The notes under the pieces: generated by a model
The model's input: the letters and a program-made list of their open reading frames with translations, nothing else
The model's database searches: none
What the model was told of the DNA's origin: nothing
In this document: piece by piece, positions 24,791 to 35,965 of the stretch
Numbering within the stretch: position 1 is the stretch's first letter
Layout: the number at the start of each line of letters is the position of its first letter
Origin: Streptococcus panodentis
Lineage (GTDB): Bacteria; Bacillota; Bacilli; Lactobacillales; Streptococcaceae
Direction of reading: 5' to 3'
DNA: 64,000 nt
NCBI RefSeq assembly: GCF_017884005.1
Contig: NZ_QFAY01000004.1
Location: forward strand, 1 to 64,000
Program-made: the position numbers and the translations under genes

Positions 24791-27391
24791 TTAGGATGAA
24801 CTTTTGTTTTTCTGAAATTGTTTATTTCTGATCCAGTCATACGCAAAGAACAGCAAAATGCCTGCTATGCTGGCCGCTGCTCCCTCTTTCAGTCCGTTTG
24901 GAATGAAAATCAGTTTTACTTTGCCTTTTCCTGCCTTTACATCGATTTTCATAAAGCCGTTTTGAGCCCGTTTGAGGGCAACTGCTTTGCCGTTCAAGCT
25001 GGCAGACCAGCCCTTATCGTAAGGAATGGTGAAGAAAAGCGAACTGTCCCTGTCGGCATCATAGTCAGCTGTGACAGTATTGGCCTGCGTTTGAACGGCA
25101 ACGGGCTGCTCCTTCAGTTTGCTAATGACATCCAAATACTGTTTTGTATCTACTGCAAAAAATTCAGGTTCATCAAAAGATACAGTAGCATTATCTGGGA
25201 AGGTCAGACGGACAGCAATAGTTTGTTCCTGACTGAAATAACCAACATTGAAAAAAGGAAAAACATTATTGGTTGGATAGCGGCTTGTCAGATCATTGAC
25301 AGTAATGTCAATGTCTGTCTGGTTGTCATTTGAAAAGTCAATCCCAGGTACATTGACATAAACTTGACTGTTTGCCGGAACAGTCAGCAGATAAGTCATG
25401 CTTGCAAAGCTGCTGTTATTTTTTGTGTCAACTTCGGCTGTTACTCTTTTTCCGATTGTTCTGCTGCCGCCATTTTCTGCAGCAGCAGTAAGCCGTTTAT
25501 AATAGTTATAATGAAAGCCTGTTAGCTGATTAAGAAATTCAGTTTGGTTGTCAAGTGTCAGGTTTGTAAACTTGATATCTCTGTAAATATCATTTGTCAG
25601 GAAAGCCAATCCCAATGCAGCATCATTTTTATAGAGAGTCATCTCTTTTTCTGTTTTGACAGGAGTAAAGCCAAATTTATCAGGATCTGTCTGGGAGATA
25701 TTGTACTTTATACCAAAAATACTGTCCATCAAGATGCTGTTGTTTTCATATCGCAGATTAAGATTGGTGCCTGCCGATTTAAATCCTAATTTGTCCAGTG
25801 CAGAACTGGCCTGGGTATTTCTGACAGATGAGAATTGCGAGATTCCATTGTAATTATATTTCATACTGTCATTTCCAGTCTGGGGTTCCAGCTTTTCAGA
25901 ACGGAAAAAATGATTGTTTTCTGTTTTTGTATATGTTACAAGCTTGTCAATTTCTTCAAGATTTTGTGCATAGGAAGAACGAGCAGCAAAGGCCCATTCC
26001 TTAGCGATACCGCCGACTTGATAGTAAGAATTGAGGGCTAGTTCAAAAGCAGCAAAGAACAGCAGGGACAGCATGAAAATTTTTTTGCTGATATAGGATT
26101 TGACAAAAGGAAATACAATTAGCATATAGGCCAAAAGAAATTCGATTGTCAAAATATAGTTTTCGGCTTTTAAAAACTCGTAGTGGCTGCGGGTGAAAAA
26201 AACAGCAGCAAAACCAGTTATTAAGAGTGCAAAGCTAAGGAGCAGGTGCTTCCAATTCAGCTCTTTCAGCCGGTTTAAGCTCTCTGCAGCCATGAAAATA
26301 AGGACTAAAGAAAAGAGCCAGGAATAGCGGTGAAGAAACATATTCGGCGCGTGCATGCCCTGCCAGAGCAAATCCAGATACTGAAGACGGAAACTGGCTA
26401 CTAGAAGAGCCAGCAAAATGAAATAAGAAAGTTTCACGTGAAACTGAATGGATCTGAGAGTGAAAAACAGGATGGCAAAGAGCAGCGGCAATAGCCCTGT
26501 ATAAATCATAGGGATGGAACCATACTTGGTTGTATCAAAGGAGCCAATAAGATTTTTTGCAAAAACATCCAGATACCAGCTGTCTTCTGTAAATATGGAA
26601 TTGATAGCCGTTAAGGTTTCTCCATGAGTGCTCAGGTCTAAGTAAGTTGGCAGAATCATAATCAAACTGGTCAGACCCGCTAGGAGAGAAACGACAGCAA
26701 AGTCAAGCAGAGTCCGAATTCTCATTTTAAAGTCCCAAGTGATTTGAACCAGATACCAAAAAATCAAAAACAGAGCCATCATATATCCAAAATAATAATT
26801 CTGAATAAAGAGAATTGACAATGTTGTAAAGTATAATATGCGTCCTTTTTTCTTTATCAAACGGTCTAAACCAAGCAGAATCAGCGGTGCCAAAATAAAG
26901 ACATCCAGCCAGGTTTTTATCTCAAGCTGACTGACTGAGAAACTCATCAAAGCAAAGGATGTTGACAGGATAAGAATGAGACAATCAGGAATTTTTTTGA
27001 ACATTCCCTTAATGCTGATAAAAGTTGACAATCCGATTAAACCGAATTTTACCAATGTAAATAAATAGACAGCATCCGGCATTGATTTTAAATCGAAAAA
27101 ATAAGTCAGCGGTGACAGAAAACTGCCTAAATAATAACTGGATAAGGCATAAAAATTTTGACCTAAGCCGCTGTTAAAGGTATAAAAAAGGCTGTCCGTT
27201 CCATGAAGAATATTTCTCAGTGCTGTGTCAAAAATGACATACTGATGAAATCCATCTCCGAGCAAGGGCGAGGTATCACTGTTCCAATAGATTCCGTAAA
27301 ACAGATAAATTAAAAACATCAGCAGAAACGGAAGGATAAAGGAAGAAAGATAGGCCCAGTTTTTCTTCAAATAGTGTTCGATTTTATTCAT
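24791..27391 (-). CDS. YfhO-family multi-spanning membrane protein
   Basis: 866 residues from ATG 27391 (MNKIEHYLKKN; AGGA lies upstream; the frame also opens at a TTG at 27406). About 13 hydrophobic helices in the first 470 residues, then an extracellular beta-rich domain (FRSEKLEPQTGNDSMKYN...), then a final transmembrane helix. This is the YfhO family, GT-C-fold glycosyltransferase-like; Listeria and Bacillus members help glycosylate teichoic acids. The sugar acceptor is unknown. It contains a parS site at 26430. It lies downstream of the ABC-F gene on the same strand. Confidence 0.85.
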   Translation of the reverse strand: MNKIEHYLKKNWAYLSSFILPFLLMFLIYLFYGIYWNSDTSPLLGDGFHQYVIFDTALRNILHGTDSLFYTFNSGLGQNFYALSSYYLGSFLSPLTYFFDLKSMPDAVYLFTLVKFGLIGLSTFISIKGMFKKIPDCLILILSTSFALMSFSVSQLEIKTWLDVFILAPLILLGLDRLIKKKGRILYFTTLSILFIQNYYFGYMMALFLIFWYLVQITWDFKMRIRTLLDFAVVSLLAGLTSLIMILPTYLDLSTHGETLTAINSIFTEDSWYLDVFAKNLIGSFDTTKYGSIPMIYTGLLPLLFAILFFTLRSIQFHVKLSYFILLALLVASFRLQYLDLLWQGMHAPNMFLHRYSWLFSLVLIFMAAESLNRLKELNWKHLLLSFALLITGFAAVFFTRSHYEFLKAENYILTIEFLLAYMLIVFPFVKSYISKKIFMLSLLFFAAFELALNSYYQVGGIAKEWAFAARSSYAQNLEEIDKLVTYTKTENNHFFRSEKLEPQTGNDSMKYNYNGISQFSSVRNTQASSALDKLGFKSAGTNLNLRYENNSILMDSIFGIKYNISQTDPDKFGFTPVKTEKEMTLYKNDAALGLAFLTNDIYRDIKFTNLTLDNQTEFLNQLTGFHYNYYKRLTAAAENGGSRTIGKRVTAEVDTKNNSSFASMTYLLTVPANSQVYVNVPGIDFSNDNQTDIDITVNDLTSRYPTNNVFPFFNVGYFSQEQTIAVRLTFPDNATVSFDEPEFFAVDTKQYLDVISKLKEQPVAVQTQANTVTADYDADRDSSLFFTIPYDKGWSASLNGKAVALKRAQNGFMKIDVKAGKGKVKLIFIPNGLKEGAAASIAGILLFFAYDWIRNKQFQKNKSSS
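26430..26445. other. parS site (inside yfhO-like gene)
   Basis: AGTTTCACGTGAAACT, a perfect 16-bp palindrome differing from the ParB consensus TGTTTCACGTGAAACA only at the outermost pair. About 8 kb from oriC. Confidence 0.85.
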
Positions 27392-27466
27392 ATTTCCTAT
27401 GCACAAAGAGGCAGAAACTTTGTTTCATGCCTCTGTAAAGATTTGTAAACTTCATTGACAAGATAG

Positions 27467-29089
27467 TCAATCTTTCCAAAGTTCTTTAACTTTTTCCTGA
27501 ACCTCTTGATTTTCCAAGAATTCATCATATGTTTCATCAATCCGGTCAATAACCCCATTTTTGGAAAGGACAATAATATGATTGGCCAGAGTTTGGATAA
27601 ACTCATGGTCATGGCTGGCAAAAATAATCGATTCTTTAAAATTTTTCAGACCGTCATTTAAGCTGGAGATTGATTCCAAATCCAAGTGATTGGTTGGATC
27701 ATCCAATACTAAAACATTGGATTTCAGCAGCATCAGCTTGGACAGCATAACCCGAACTTTTTCTCCTCCTGACAAAACATTGACAGACTTGTTAACCTCA
27801 TCACCAGAAAACAGCATCCGTCCCAAAAAGCCGCGAAGGAAGGTATTGTCATCTTCTTCCTTGCTGGCAAATTGACGGAGCCAGTCAAGGATGGATTCCC
27901 CGCTGGCAAAATCACGCGAGTTGTCTTTAGGTAGATAAGATTGACTGGTCGTTACACCCCACTTGACAGTACCTTGATAGTCAATTTCTCCCATCAAAGC
28001 TCGAATGAGGGCTGTTGTCTGAATGTCATTTTGCCCAATCAAGGCTGTCTTGTCACCAGGACGCAAAATGAAATTGATATTGTCAAGAATGGTTTCGCCA
28101 TCAATCTTGACAGAGAGATTTTCAACTGTCAAGAGATCATTTCCCATTTCCCGCTCAGCTTTAAAGCTGATGAAAGGATATTTCCGGCTGGAGGGAACAA
28201 TTTCTTCCAGTTCAATCTTGTCAAGCATCTTTTTACGCGATGTTGCCTGCTTGGACTTGGAAGCATTGGCAGAGAAGCGGGCGACAAATTCTTGCAGCTG
28301 TTTGATTTTTTCTTCAGCTTTGGCATTGCGGTCGGCCAAAAGCTTGGCAGCTAATTCACTGGATTCTTTCCAAAAATCATAATTACCGACATAGAGCTTA
28401 ATTTTTCCGAAGTCTAGGTCTGCCATATGGGTGCAGACCTTATTCAAAAAGTGGCGGTCATGGGATACGACGATGACCGTATTGTCAAAGTCAATAAGAA
28501 AATCTTCCAGCCAAGTGATAGACTGGATATCCAGTCCATTGGTCGGCTCGTCCAGCAGCAAGACATCGGGCTTGCCAAAGAGAGCTTTGGCAAGCAGCAC
28601 TTTCACCTTGTCCCCATTGGACAGCTCGCTCATATTTTGATAGTGGAGGTCTTCTGGAATATTAAGGTTTTGCAGCAGCTGAGAAGCTTCGCTTTCTGCT
28701 TCCCATCCGCCCAGCTCAGCAAATTCTCCCTCAAGTTCTGCAGCACGGACTCCATCAGCGTCAGAGAAATCAGGTTTCATATAGATTGCATCTTTTTCTT
28801 TCATTATATTGTAAAGATGCTCATTTCCCATGATGACTACATCGATGGCCCGTTCTTCCTCGTAGTCAAAATGATTTTGGCGAAGAACAGACAGGCGCTC
28901 ATCAGGTCCTAGTGCAATATGACCGGTTGTCGGCTCAATATCACCAGCCAGGATTTTTAAAAAGGTGGATTTCCCAGCACCATTGGCACCAATTAATCCG
29001 TAGGTATTCCCTTCTGTAAACTTGATGTTAACATCATCAAATAATTTTCGATCACTGAATCGCAGTGACACATCTGATACTGTAAGCAA
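27467..29089 (-). CDS. ABC-F family ATPase (YbiT/YkpA-like)
   Basis: 540-residue soluble ABC-F protein, a class that acts on the ribosome rather than in transport. First NBD: Walker A GANGAGKS (about 34-41), signature LSNGDKVKV, Walker B VLLLDEPTNGLD. Then a linker rich in Lys/Glu/Ala (the P-site tRNA interaction motif region). Second NBD: signature LSGGEKVRV, LVLDDPTNHLD, but its Walker A is degenerate (LIGQNDIQTTALI, lacking GKS/T). My recollection is that streptococcal orthologues share this change. Role is probably in translation; resistance cannot be claimed. Start ATG 29089. Confidence 0.9.
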   Translation of the reverse strand: MLTVSDVSLRFSDRKLFDDVNIKFTEGNTYGLIGANGAGKSTFLKILAGDIEPTTGHIALGPDERLSVLRQNHFDYEEERAIDVVIMGNEHLYNIMKEKDAIYMKPDFSDADGVRAAELEGEFAELGGWEAESEASQLLQNLNIPEDLHYQNMSELSNGDKVKVLLAKALFGKPDVLLLDEPTNGLDIQSITWLEDFLIDFDNTVIVVSHDRHFLNKVCTHMADLDFGKIKLYVGNYDFWKESSELAAKLLADRNAKAEEKIKQLQEFVARFSANASKSKQATSRKKMLDKIELEEIVPSSRKYPFISFKAEREMGNDLLTVENLSVKIDGETILDNINFILRPGDKTALIGQNDIQTTALIRALMGEIDYQGTVKWGVTTSQSYLPKDNSRDFASGESILDWLRQFASKEEDDNTFLRGFLGRMLFSGDEVNKSVNVLSGGEKVRVMLSKLMLLKSNVLVLDDPTNHLDLESISSLNDGLKNFKESIIFASHDHEFIQTLANHIIVLSKNGVIDRIDETYDEFLENQEVQEKVKELWKD

Positions 29090-29394
29090 TGTTTTTCTCC
29101 TATATATGTAATCTTCTACATTTTACTAGAAATTACAACTTTTTTCAAATAATTCTGAGATAATAGCCTATATTTTTTGCAATCAAGGTTTTAGAAAAAT
29201 ACTGTGTAAATTATGAATTTACAAGAAGTTTACAGATATTTACTGTAAATATTCTTTACAATTTATCGTAAAACTGTAAAGAATAAAGCAAGCAAGTTTA
29301 CTTTTCTGGTTCCTGATGGCTTTTTCTTATTCTCTTCTTTCTCATTTTCGCCGAAAATGATATAATGAGTTCAGTACGAATTGAGGAGAGATCG
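29090..29394. promoter_or_regulatory. Divergent intergenic region with TGTAAA/TTTACA dyads and trpS promoter
   Basis: Between the ABC-F gene and trpS. From 29205 to 29283 the hexamer TGTAAA or its complement recurs: TGTAAATT-ATG-AATTTACA, TTTACAG-N7-CTGTAAA and TGTAAA-N5-TTTACA. The trpS promoter has an extended -10 TGATATAAT (29361-29366) without a clear -35. No T-box structure is present. The dyads may bind a regulator I cannot identify. Confidence 0.5.
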
Positions 29395-30420
29395 ATGACT
29401 AAACCGATTATTTTAACAGGAGACCGTCCGACAGGGAAGCTGCACATCGGCCACTATGTAGGAAGTTTGCGCAACCGCGTGCTTTTGCAGGACCAAGGCA
29501 AGTATGATATGTTTGTCTTTTTGGCTGACCAACAGGCTTTGACAGATCATGCCAAGGATCCGCAGACGATTGTTGAGTCTATTGGAAATGTCGCTTTGGA
29601 TTATTTGGCAGCCGGATTAGACCCAGAGAAAGTAACTATTTTTATTCAGAGTCAGATTCCTGAATTGGCTGAGCTGTCAATGTATTATATGAATCTGGTA
29701 TCCTTGGCACGTTTGGAGCGCAATCCGACTGTCAAGACAGAAATTGCTCAGAAAGGGTTTGGTGAAAGTCTGCCGACCGGATTTTTGGTTTATCCTATTT
29801 CTCAGGCAGCTGATATTACAGCATTTAAAGCAAACTATGTACCAGTCGGCTACGATCAAAAACCTATGATTGAGCAAACCCGTGAAATTGTACGTTCTTT
29901 TAATAACACTTATCATACTGATGTTTTGGTAGAACCGGAAGGCATTTATCCGGAGAATGAAGCTGCAGGACGGCTGCCCGGTCTTGACGGCAATGCCAAA
30001 ATGTCCAAATCCCTGAATAATGGGATTTATCTGGCTGATGATATGGATACTCTTCAAAAGAAGGTGATGAGCATGTATACGGATCCGGACCATATCAGAG
30101 TAGAGGATCCTGGAAAGATTGAAGGCAATATGGTCTTTCACTATTTGGATGTCTTTGGGCGGCCGGAAGATGCTGCTGAAATTTCATCCATGAAAGAACA
30201 TTATCAGCGCGGCGGTTTGGGAGATGTCAAAACCAAACGCTATCTGCTGGAAATTTTAGAGAGAGAATTGGGGCCGATTCGTGAACGCCGGATTGAATTT
30301 TCCAAGGATATGGGGGAGGTTTACAGGATGTTGCAGCAAGGCTGTCAAAAAGCTCGGCAAGCAGCCGGACAGACCCTTGATGAAGTTAAGTCTGCTATGG
30401 GAATTCAGTATTTCAAATAA
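29395..30420 (+). CDS. trpS: Tryptophanyl-tRNA synthetase
   Basis: Class I synthetase charging tRNA-Trp. 341 residues from ATG 29395, preceded by GAGGAGAG; an upstream in-frame ATG at 29365 lies within the -10 and is discarded. HIGH motif in [10 protein letters not shown] and KMSKS ([11 protein letters not shown]) are both present. Monocistronic, ended by a long hairpin. The trpS-guaB-recF order matches pneumococcus. Confidence 0.97.
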   Translation: MTKPIILTGDRPTGKLHIGHYVGSLRNRVLLQDQGKYDMFVFLADQQALTDHAKDPQTIVESIGNVALDYLAAGLDPEKVTIFIQSQIPELAELSMYYMNLVSLARLERNPTVKTEIAQKGFGESLPTGFLVYPISQAADITAFKANYVPVGYDQKPMIEQTREIVRSFNNTYHTDVLVEPEGIYPENEAAGRLPGLDGNAKMSKSLNNGIYLADDMDTLQKKVMSMYTDPDHIRVEDPGKIEGNMVFHYLDVFGRPEDAAEISSMKEHYQRGGLGDVKTKRYLLEILERELGPIRERRIEFSKDMGEVYRMLQQGCQKARQAAGQTLDEVKSAMGIQYFK

Positions 30421-30446
30421 CGAATGTTCAGATTAAAAAGTTGGAG

Positions 30447-30490
30447 AAACCATCGTTTTTTAATGATAAAAATGGTGGTTTTTATTTTTT
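30447..30490 (+). terminator. trpS terminator
   Basis: A stem of about 14 bp (AAACCATCGTTTTT with AAAAATGGTGGTTT, two G-U pairs) followed by T-rich sequence. Confidence 0.82.
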
Positions 30491-30502
30491 ATGCAATAAT
30501 GA

Positions 30503-32067
<1,565 letters not shown>

Positions 32068-32112
32068 GAAAAAGTCGGAAGCCTGTTTAAAACAGGCTTC
32101 CGACTTTTTTTT
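32068..32112 (+). terminator. guaB terminator
   Basis: Long stem AAGTCGGAAGCCTGTTT/AACAGGCTTCCGACTT followed by a T-run of eight. Confidence 0.93.
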
Positions 32113-32582
32113 ACATTATAATTGACAGTGGTTTACATTATAAAAGCCTGAATAATAAGGTTTTTCGGTATCTCTTTTACAGAATGTTGTAAACAATATT
32201 TACGTTAAATTTACAGTTTGTTCCTGTTTTGAATAGCTAATCCAGCCTTTTAGTTTGCTTTTAGGCTCAGGCTGAGAAACTTCCCCAAACCTTTTCACCC
32301 CAGCTCCGCGCAGCTCTAACTGTCCAGAAGGACTGTTAGAGCAAACCGTGCTAAGATGGAAAAAGATAAACTAGATGACTATAAAAGCACATACAGACTC
32401 TAACCATTGTATTCGCATGAAGGAAAAAGGGGCCTCTATCATTTAAGAAACAAATGGAAAACTAAGGAGTCTTATACAGTATCTTCTAAAAGATCCATCC
32501 CTCTGTGGGTGAGGGCGCAGCCATCATGGGAGTCTGTCCCATCGCCTCGCCTTGAAAAACTGCCATGCAGACTGAGCGGCAT
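32113..32582. repeat. Gene-free stretch with family B repeat, copy 2
   Basis: Between the converging guaB and recF. The first 110 bases are AT-rich with TTTACA/TGTAAA pairs (for example TTTACAGAATGTTGTAAA at about 32179). A family A/C-like end motif (AAACTAGATGACT) lies near 32370, and the family B hairpin (GTGGGTGAGGGCGCAGCCAT then CATGGGAGTCTGTCCCATCG) is at about 32504-32546. No gene is supported. Confidence 0.6.
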
Positions 32583-33692
32583 TCAGTCATCTTTTTCTGG
32601 CTGCGATGAGTGAATAACTCCTTGCTTAATCTTAAAGATTTTAATATCTTCTGGCAGATTCTTAAGGTGCTCCAGACTCGTTGTAGTAATAAAGGTCTGA
32701 ATATTCTGTGAAATAGTTTCCAGCAGCTTTAGTTGACGATTGTTGTCAAGCTCACTCATAACATCGTCAAGCAGCAGAATCGGCGTTTCCTGTGTTATGC
32801 TTTCGATTAATTTGATTTCAGCCAGCTTAAGAGAAAGGACAACACTGCGGTGCTGGCCCTGACTGCCGAAGTTCGCATCCATTTCATTGATGAAGAAAGC
32901 AATGTCGTCCCGATGAGGTCCGACCCCTGTGTTCTTTTTGAAAAGATCTCGTTTACGGCTTTTTTCCAATGATAAGCGAAATGCAGTTTCTAGGCTGTCA
33001 ACTTCCTGTAAAGGAATGGATGACAGATAGTTGATGGTCAGTTTTTCGAGATGCTGGGAAATCTCCCAATGCTGCTCTTGGGCAAATTTTTCCAGTTTTT
33101 CCAAAAATTCATGGCGGTGCTGCATGACTCTGCAGCCATAGTCAATCAGCTGTTCATCCAAGACAGAAAGGAAGGTTTCATCCACTTTTTCATTGGCTTT
33201 AAGGTAGGCATTGCGCTGTTTGAGAACATGGTTATAGTTTGAAAGATCCGCCAGATAAATCGGTTTGATCTGTCCTAGTTCAATATCAATGAACTTACGG
33301 CGCAGAGCAGGTGAACCTTTAATCAGCTGTAAATCTTCTGGTGCAAAGAGGACAACGTTCATGGTCCCTATATAATCAGATAGCTTAGCTTGTTTCAGAT
33401 GGTTGATTTTAGTAATGCGCCCTTTTGTTGTCAACTCGATGTCAAGCGGAACTTTACTAGTTCTTTTTTCCAATATGCCAGATACATGCAGTCCGTCTTG
33501 ATTGAAATGAATCAGATCTTTATCAGACCGGGTGCGATGGCTGCGTGTCAAAGCCAGAAAATAAATAGCTTCTAAGACGTTGGTTTTTCCCTGAGCATTT
33601 TGGCCTAAAAAGACATTCAAGCCAGGATTGCAGTCAATTTCTGCAGTCTGATAGTTGCGGAATTGCTTGATTTTAAGTGATTGCAGCCGCAT
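32583..33692 (-). CDS. recF: DNA replication/repair protein RecF
   Basis: SMC-like ATPase that with RecO/RecR loads RecA on gapped DNA. 369 residues: N-terminus [19 protein letters not shown], Walker [15 protein letters not shown], signature region [16 protein letters not shown], Walker [14 protein letters not shown]. It follows yaaA by two bases. In many Firmicutes recF is beside dnaN; here, as in pneumococcus, it lies about 15 kb away beside guaB. Confidence 0.96.
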   Translation of the reverse strand: MRLQSLKIKQFRNYQTAEIDCNPGLNVFLGQNAQGKTNVLEAIYFLALTRSHRTRSDKDLIHFNQDGLHVSGILEKRTSKVPLDIELTTKGRITKINHLKQAKLSDYIGTMNVVLFAPEDLQLIKGSPALRRKFIDIELGQIKPIYLADLSNYNHVLKQRNAYLKANEKVDETFLSVLDEQLIDYGCRVMQHRHEFLEKLEKFAQEQHWEISQHLEKLTINYLSSIPLQEVDSLETAFRLSLEKSRKRDLFKKNTGVGPHRDDIAFFINEMDANFGSQGQHRSVVLSLKLAEIKLIESITQETPILLLDDVMSELDNNRQLKLLETISQNIQTFITTTSLEHLKNLPEDIKIFKIKQGVIHSSQPEKDD

Positions 33693-33694
33693 CT

Positions 33695-34081
33695 TTATGT
33701 CCCAGGAAAACGAACAGGAGATTTTTTATCCGCCCGTTTGTTTTTTCTGCTTTGATTTGCAGCTGCAGTTTTTGTTTTTTTGACTTCTTTGTTCATTGAT
33801 TTGACAAGCTCGGCTACTCGTTTTTTCTCGGCCAGTTCTTTCTCGTGCTCCAGCCTTTCTGTTTGGTTTGGAGCGACTACAGCAATTTCAATTCCTTGAT
33901 CTGGGATAGCAACCGTGTCAGCAATCCGGATTTTTTTCCCGCGTCTGCTCTCTAATTGGCCATTAAAAAAGACCTTATTGTCTGACAGAAAGACTTTGGC
34001 AGCGCCGCCGCTTTGGATGATGCCTAGCTCTTTCAGCAAGGCCTGCAATGTAATGTAATCATCAAATAATGTATATTCCAT
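33695..34081 (-). CDS. yaaA: S4-domain protein YaaA
   Basis: 128 residues: an S4-like RNA-binding domain in the first 70 ([21 protein letters not shown]...[20 protein letters not shown]) followed by a Lys/Arg-rich tail likely to bind nucleic acid. The YaaA S4 family typically sits directly upstream of recF, as here (two-base gap). A role in ribosome assembly has been suggested for the family; not shown. An extended -10 TGATATAAT is at 34107-34102. Confidence 0.88.
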   Translation of the reverse strand: MEYTLFDDYITLQALLKELGIIQSGGAAKVFLSDNKVFFNGQLESRRGKKIRIADTVAIPDQGIEIAVVAPNQTERLEHEKELAEKKRVAELVKSMNKEVKKTKTAAANQSRKNKRADKKSPVRFPGT

Positions 34082-34102
34082 ATTTCACCTCAATCCCTGT
34101 CA

Positions 34103-34249
34103 TTATATCATATTTGGCGGCAAAAAGAGGCGGTGGGACTTTATTTTGGCTTCATGTTTGAATTGATTGGCCATCCTATCGTAACAGCAGAGTGAAAAAC
34201 TTTCTTTGTGGACATCCATTCCGATAAAAAGTGTGGTAAAATGAAACAT
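34103..34249 (-). pseudogene. IS110-family transposase, N-terminal fragment
   Basis: Reading the minus strand from ATG 34249 gives MFHFTTLFIGMDVHKESFSL, then CCYDRMANQFKHEAK, the typical start of IS110-family DEDD transposases (IGMDVHKE with the first catalytic Asp). Similarity fades after about 35 residues and the frame stops at 34103; a full transposase has about 400 residues. Sequence from 34250 to about 34345 may be the remaining IS end. The rest of the element is gone, replaced by streptococcal repeat sequence (GGCGGTGGGAC). It also overlaps the yaaA promoter. Confidence 0.72.
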
Positions 34250-34345
34250 ATAGGCCTCCAATTGAGTGTGATAATTCCTGTTAGAAGTTGATTGTTTTTT
34301 TATTCTAGTGTACAGGTAAATCCACGAATTCTCAACTGGGGGTCT

Positions 34346-34700
34346 TTACATATTGTCTTTTATACGCTATCTTCCAAGAAACACATCCCTTTGTGAGTGA
34401 TGAAGCAGCCATCATGGGAGTCAGTCCCAGCCTCTGGCGAGGCTGAGGTGGTTTTGAAGAGATTTTCGAAGAGTATTATCGCTCATTGGCCCTACCCTTA
34501 TCCCTTGTCATCTTTGATTTTCTTTGAGTATCAGCTGTCAGAGTGCCTGTTTCTTTGTGTTGCTCAACTGGATTTTCAATGAGTGCGGTCTTCAACTGCA
34601 CCTAGGAACAGACAGAAATCCGAAAACGTTTTAATCTTAAAAAACCTGCTGTGACAAACCATTTAAAATCATTTCGTGGTATAATAGAAGTCTATATTAT
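34346..34700. repeat. Gene-free stretch with family B repeat, copy 3, and RUP-like sequence
   Basis: The family B hairpin at about 34391-34436 (GTGAGTGATGAAGCAGCCAT, then CATGGGAGTCAGTCCC) is followed by TTTTGAAGAGATTTTCGAAG and TTTGATTTTCTTTGAGTATC. The last two phrases recall the widespread pneumococcal/mitis intergenic repeats (CTTCGAAAATCTCTTCAAA). A TATAAT at 34680 is the probable promoter for the downstream peptidase pair. Confidence 0.6.
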
Positions 34701-34717
34701 TCAAAATGAGGAGTTCA

Positions 34718-35965
34718 ATGGAAATCACAAAAGGCGTTCAGCTTCATTTTATTCAATCAGAAAAATTCAAAACCAATAAAATAAAAGTTCGATTTTCAGC
34801 TCCTCTGTCTGAGGAGACGGTAGCCGGCCGGGTTTTAACGGCCAGTATGCTGGAGACTTCCAATGCCCTGTATCCGACTTCACAGGCTTTTCGGGAGCGG
34901 CTGGCCAATCTTTATGGTGCTAATTATTCAACCAGCCTTTCAAAACGCGGTTTGATTCATTATCTGGATATTCATCTTTCCTTTGTCCGCGATAAGTTTT
35001 TGAGCCGCAAGAATGTTCTGACAGAACAGATGCTGGATTTTTTAAAGGCTACTTTATTTTCACCTTTGGCCACCCAAGAAGCTTTTGAGGAAGCTGCTTT
35101 TGAGATTGAAAAGAAAAATGTTTTGACGGATTTAGAAGCAGAAATTGAAAATCATTTCTACCATGCCCATCGGGAACTGAGCAATCTTTTTTATGATGCA
35201 CCGGCAATGCGGCTTCCCCGTGCAGCAACTGTTGAGTTGGTAAAGCGAGAAACAGCTGAGAGCAGCTTTGCTGCTTTCCAGAAGATGCTGCGGCAGGATC
35301 AGATTGATTTTTTCTTTATCGGTGACTTCAATGAAGTAGCTGTCCGTGAAAAAATTCAGGAATTTCAGTTTGGAGCGCGCAGACAGGATTTGCAGCTGGC
35401 CTACCAGCAGGAATATTCAAATGTGTTAAGGGAGGGATTGGAGCAGAAGGATGTCCATCAGTCCATCATTGAACTGGGCTATCATTTTTCTGCACAGTAC
35501 GGTGACAGCGATCACCTCCCCTTGCTTGTCCTAAACGGCCTCTTGGGCGGTTTTGCTCATTCTAAGCTTTTTGTCAATGTCCGTGAAAAAGAAAGCCTAG
35601 CCTATACGATTGCCAGCAACTTTGATATTTTCTCCGGTTTGCTGCGTATCTATGCTGGAATTGACCGCAGCAGCCGGACGAAGGCAATCTCTTTGATTCA
35701 TCGGCAGATTAGTGATTTGAAGCGGGGCTATTTTACAGAAGATGAGATTATCCAAACCAAGAAAATGCTGAAAAACTCTATGCTTCTGGCTCAGGATCGA
35801 CAGAATACACTGCTGGAAAGGACCTATCTGTCCTCGGTTTTAGGCAGGCAATACCTTTCGCTGGAAGCTTGGCTGGAGGGGGTAGCAGCTGTTGAAAAAG
35901 AGGATATTGTCCGGGCAGCCAATCAATTAAAATTACAGGCGATTTATTTTATGGAAGGAAAATAA
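34718..35965 (+). CDS. M16-family peptidase homologue without HxxEH (YfmF-like)
   Basis: 415 residues from ATG 34718; GAGGAG lies seven bases upstream, whereas the in-frame ATG at 34706 overlaps that RBS. Two-domain M16 (insulinase-like) fold, but the zinc motif HxxEH is absent from the N-terminal domain, as in the non-catalytic partners of M16B heterodimers. C-terminal motif RRQ.../FVNVREKESLAYTIASNFD is family typical. The stop overlaps the start of the catalytic partner by one base, so a complex is likely. Substrate unknown. Confidence 0.88.
   Translation: MEITKGVQLHFIQSEKFKTNKIKVRFSAPLSEETVAGRVLTASMLETSNALYPTSQAFRERLANLYGANYSTSLSKRGLIHYLDIHLSFVRDKFLSRKNVLTEQMLDFLKATLFSPLATQEAFEEAAFEIEKKNVLTDLEAEIENHFYHAHRELSNLFYDAPAMRLPRAATVELVKRETAESSFAAFQKMLRQDQIDFFFIGDFNEVAVREKIQEFQFGARRQDLQLAYQQEYSNVLREGLEQKDVHQSIIELGYHFSAQYGDSDHLPLLVLNGLLGGFAHSKLFVNVREKESLAYTIASNFDIFSGLLRIYAGIDRSSRTKAISLIHRQISDLKRGYFTEDEIIQTKKMLKNSMLLAQDRQNTLLERTYLSSVLGRQYLSLEAWLEGVAAVEKEDIVRAANQLKLQAIYFMEGK

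Noticed and set aside
29375..29382. TACGAATT near trpS, resembling the ComX cin-box TACGAATA
   Set aside because: One mismatch, it lies downstream of the -10 and next to the RBS, and trpS is not a competence gene.
29100..29394. T-box leader for trpS
   Set aside because: The transcript start is about 25 bases before the ATG, too short for a T-box, and no AGGGTGGNACCGCG motif is present.
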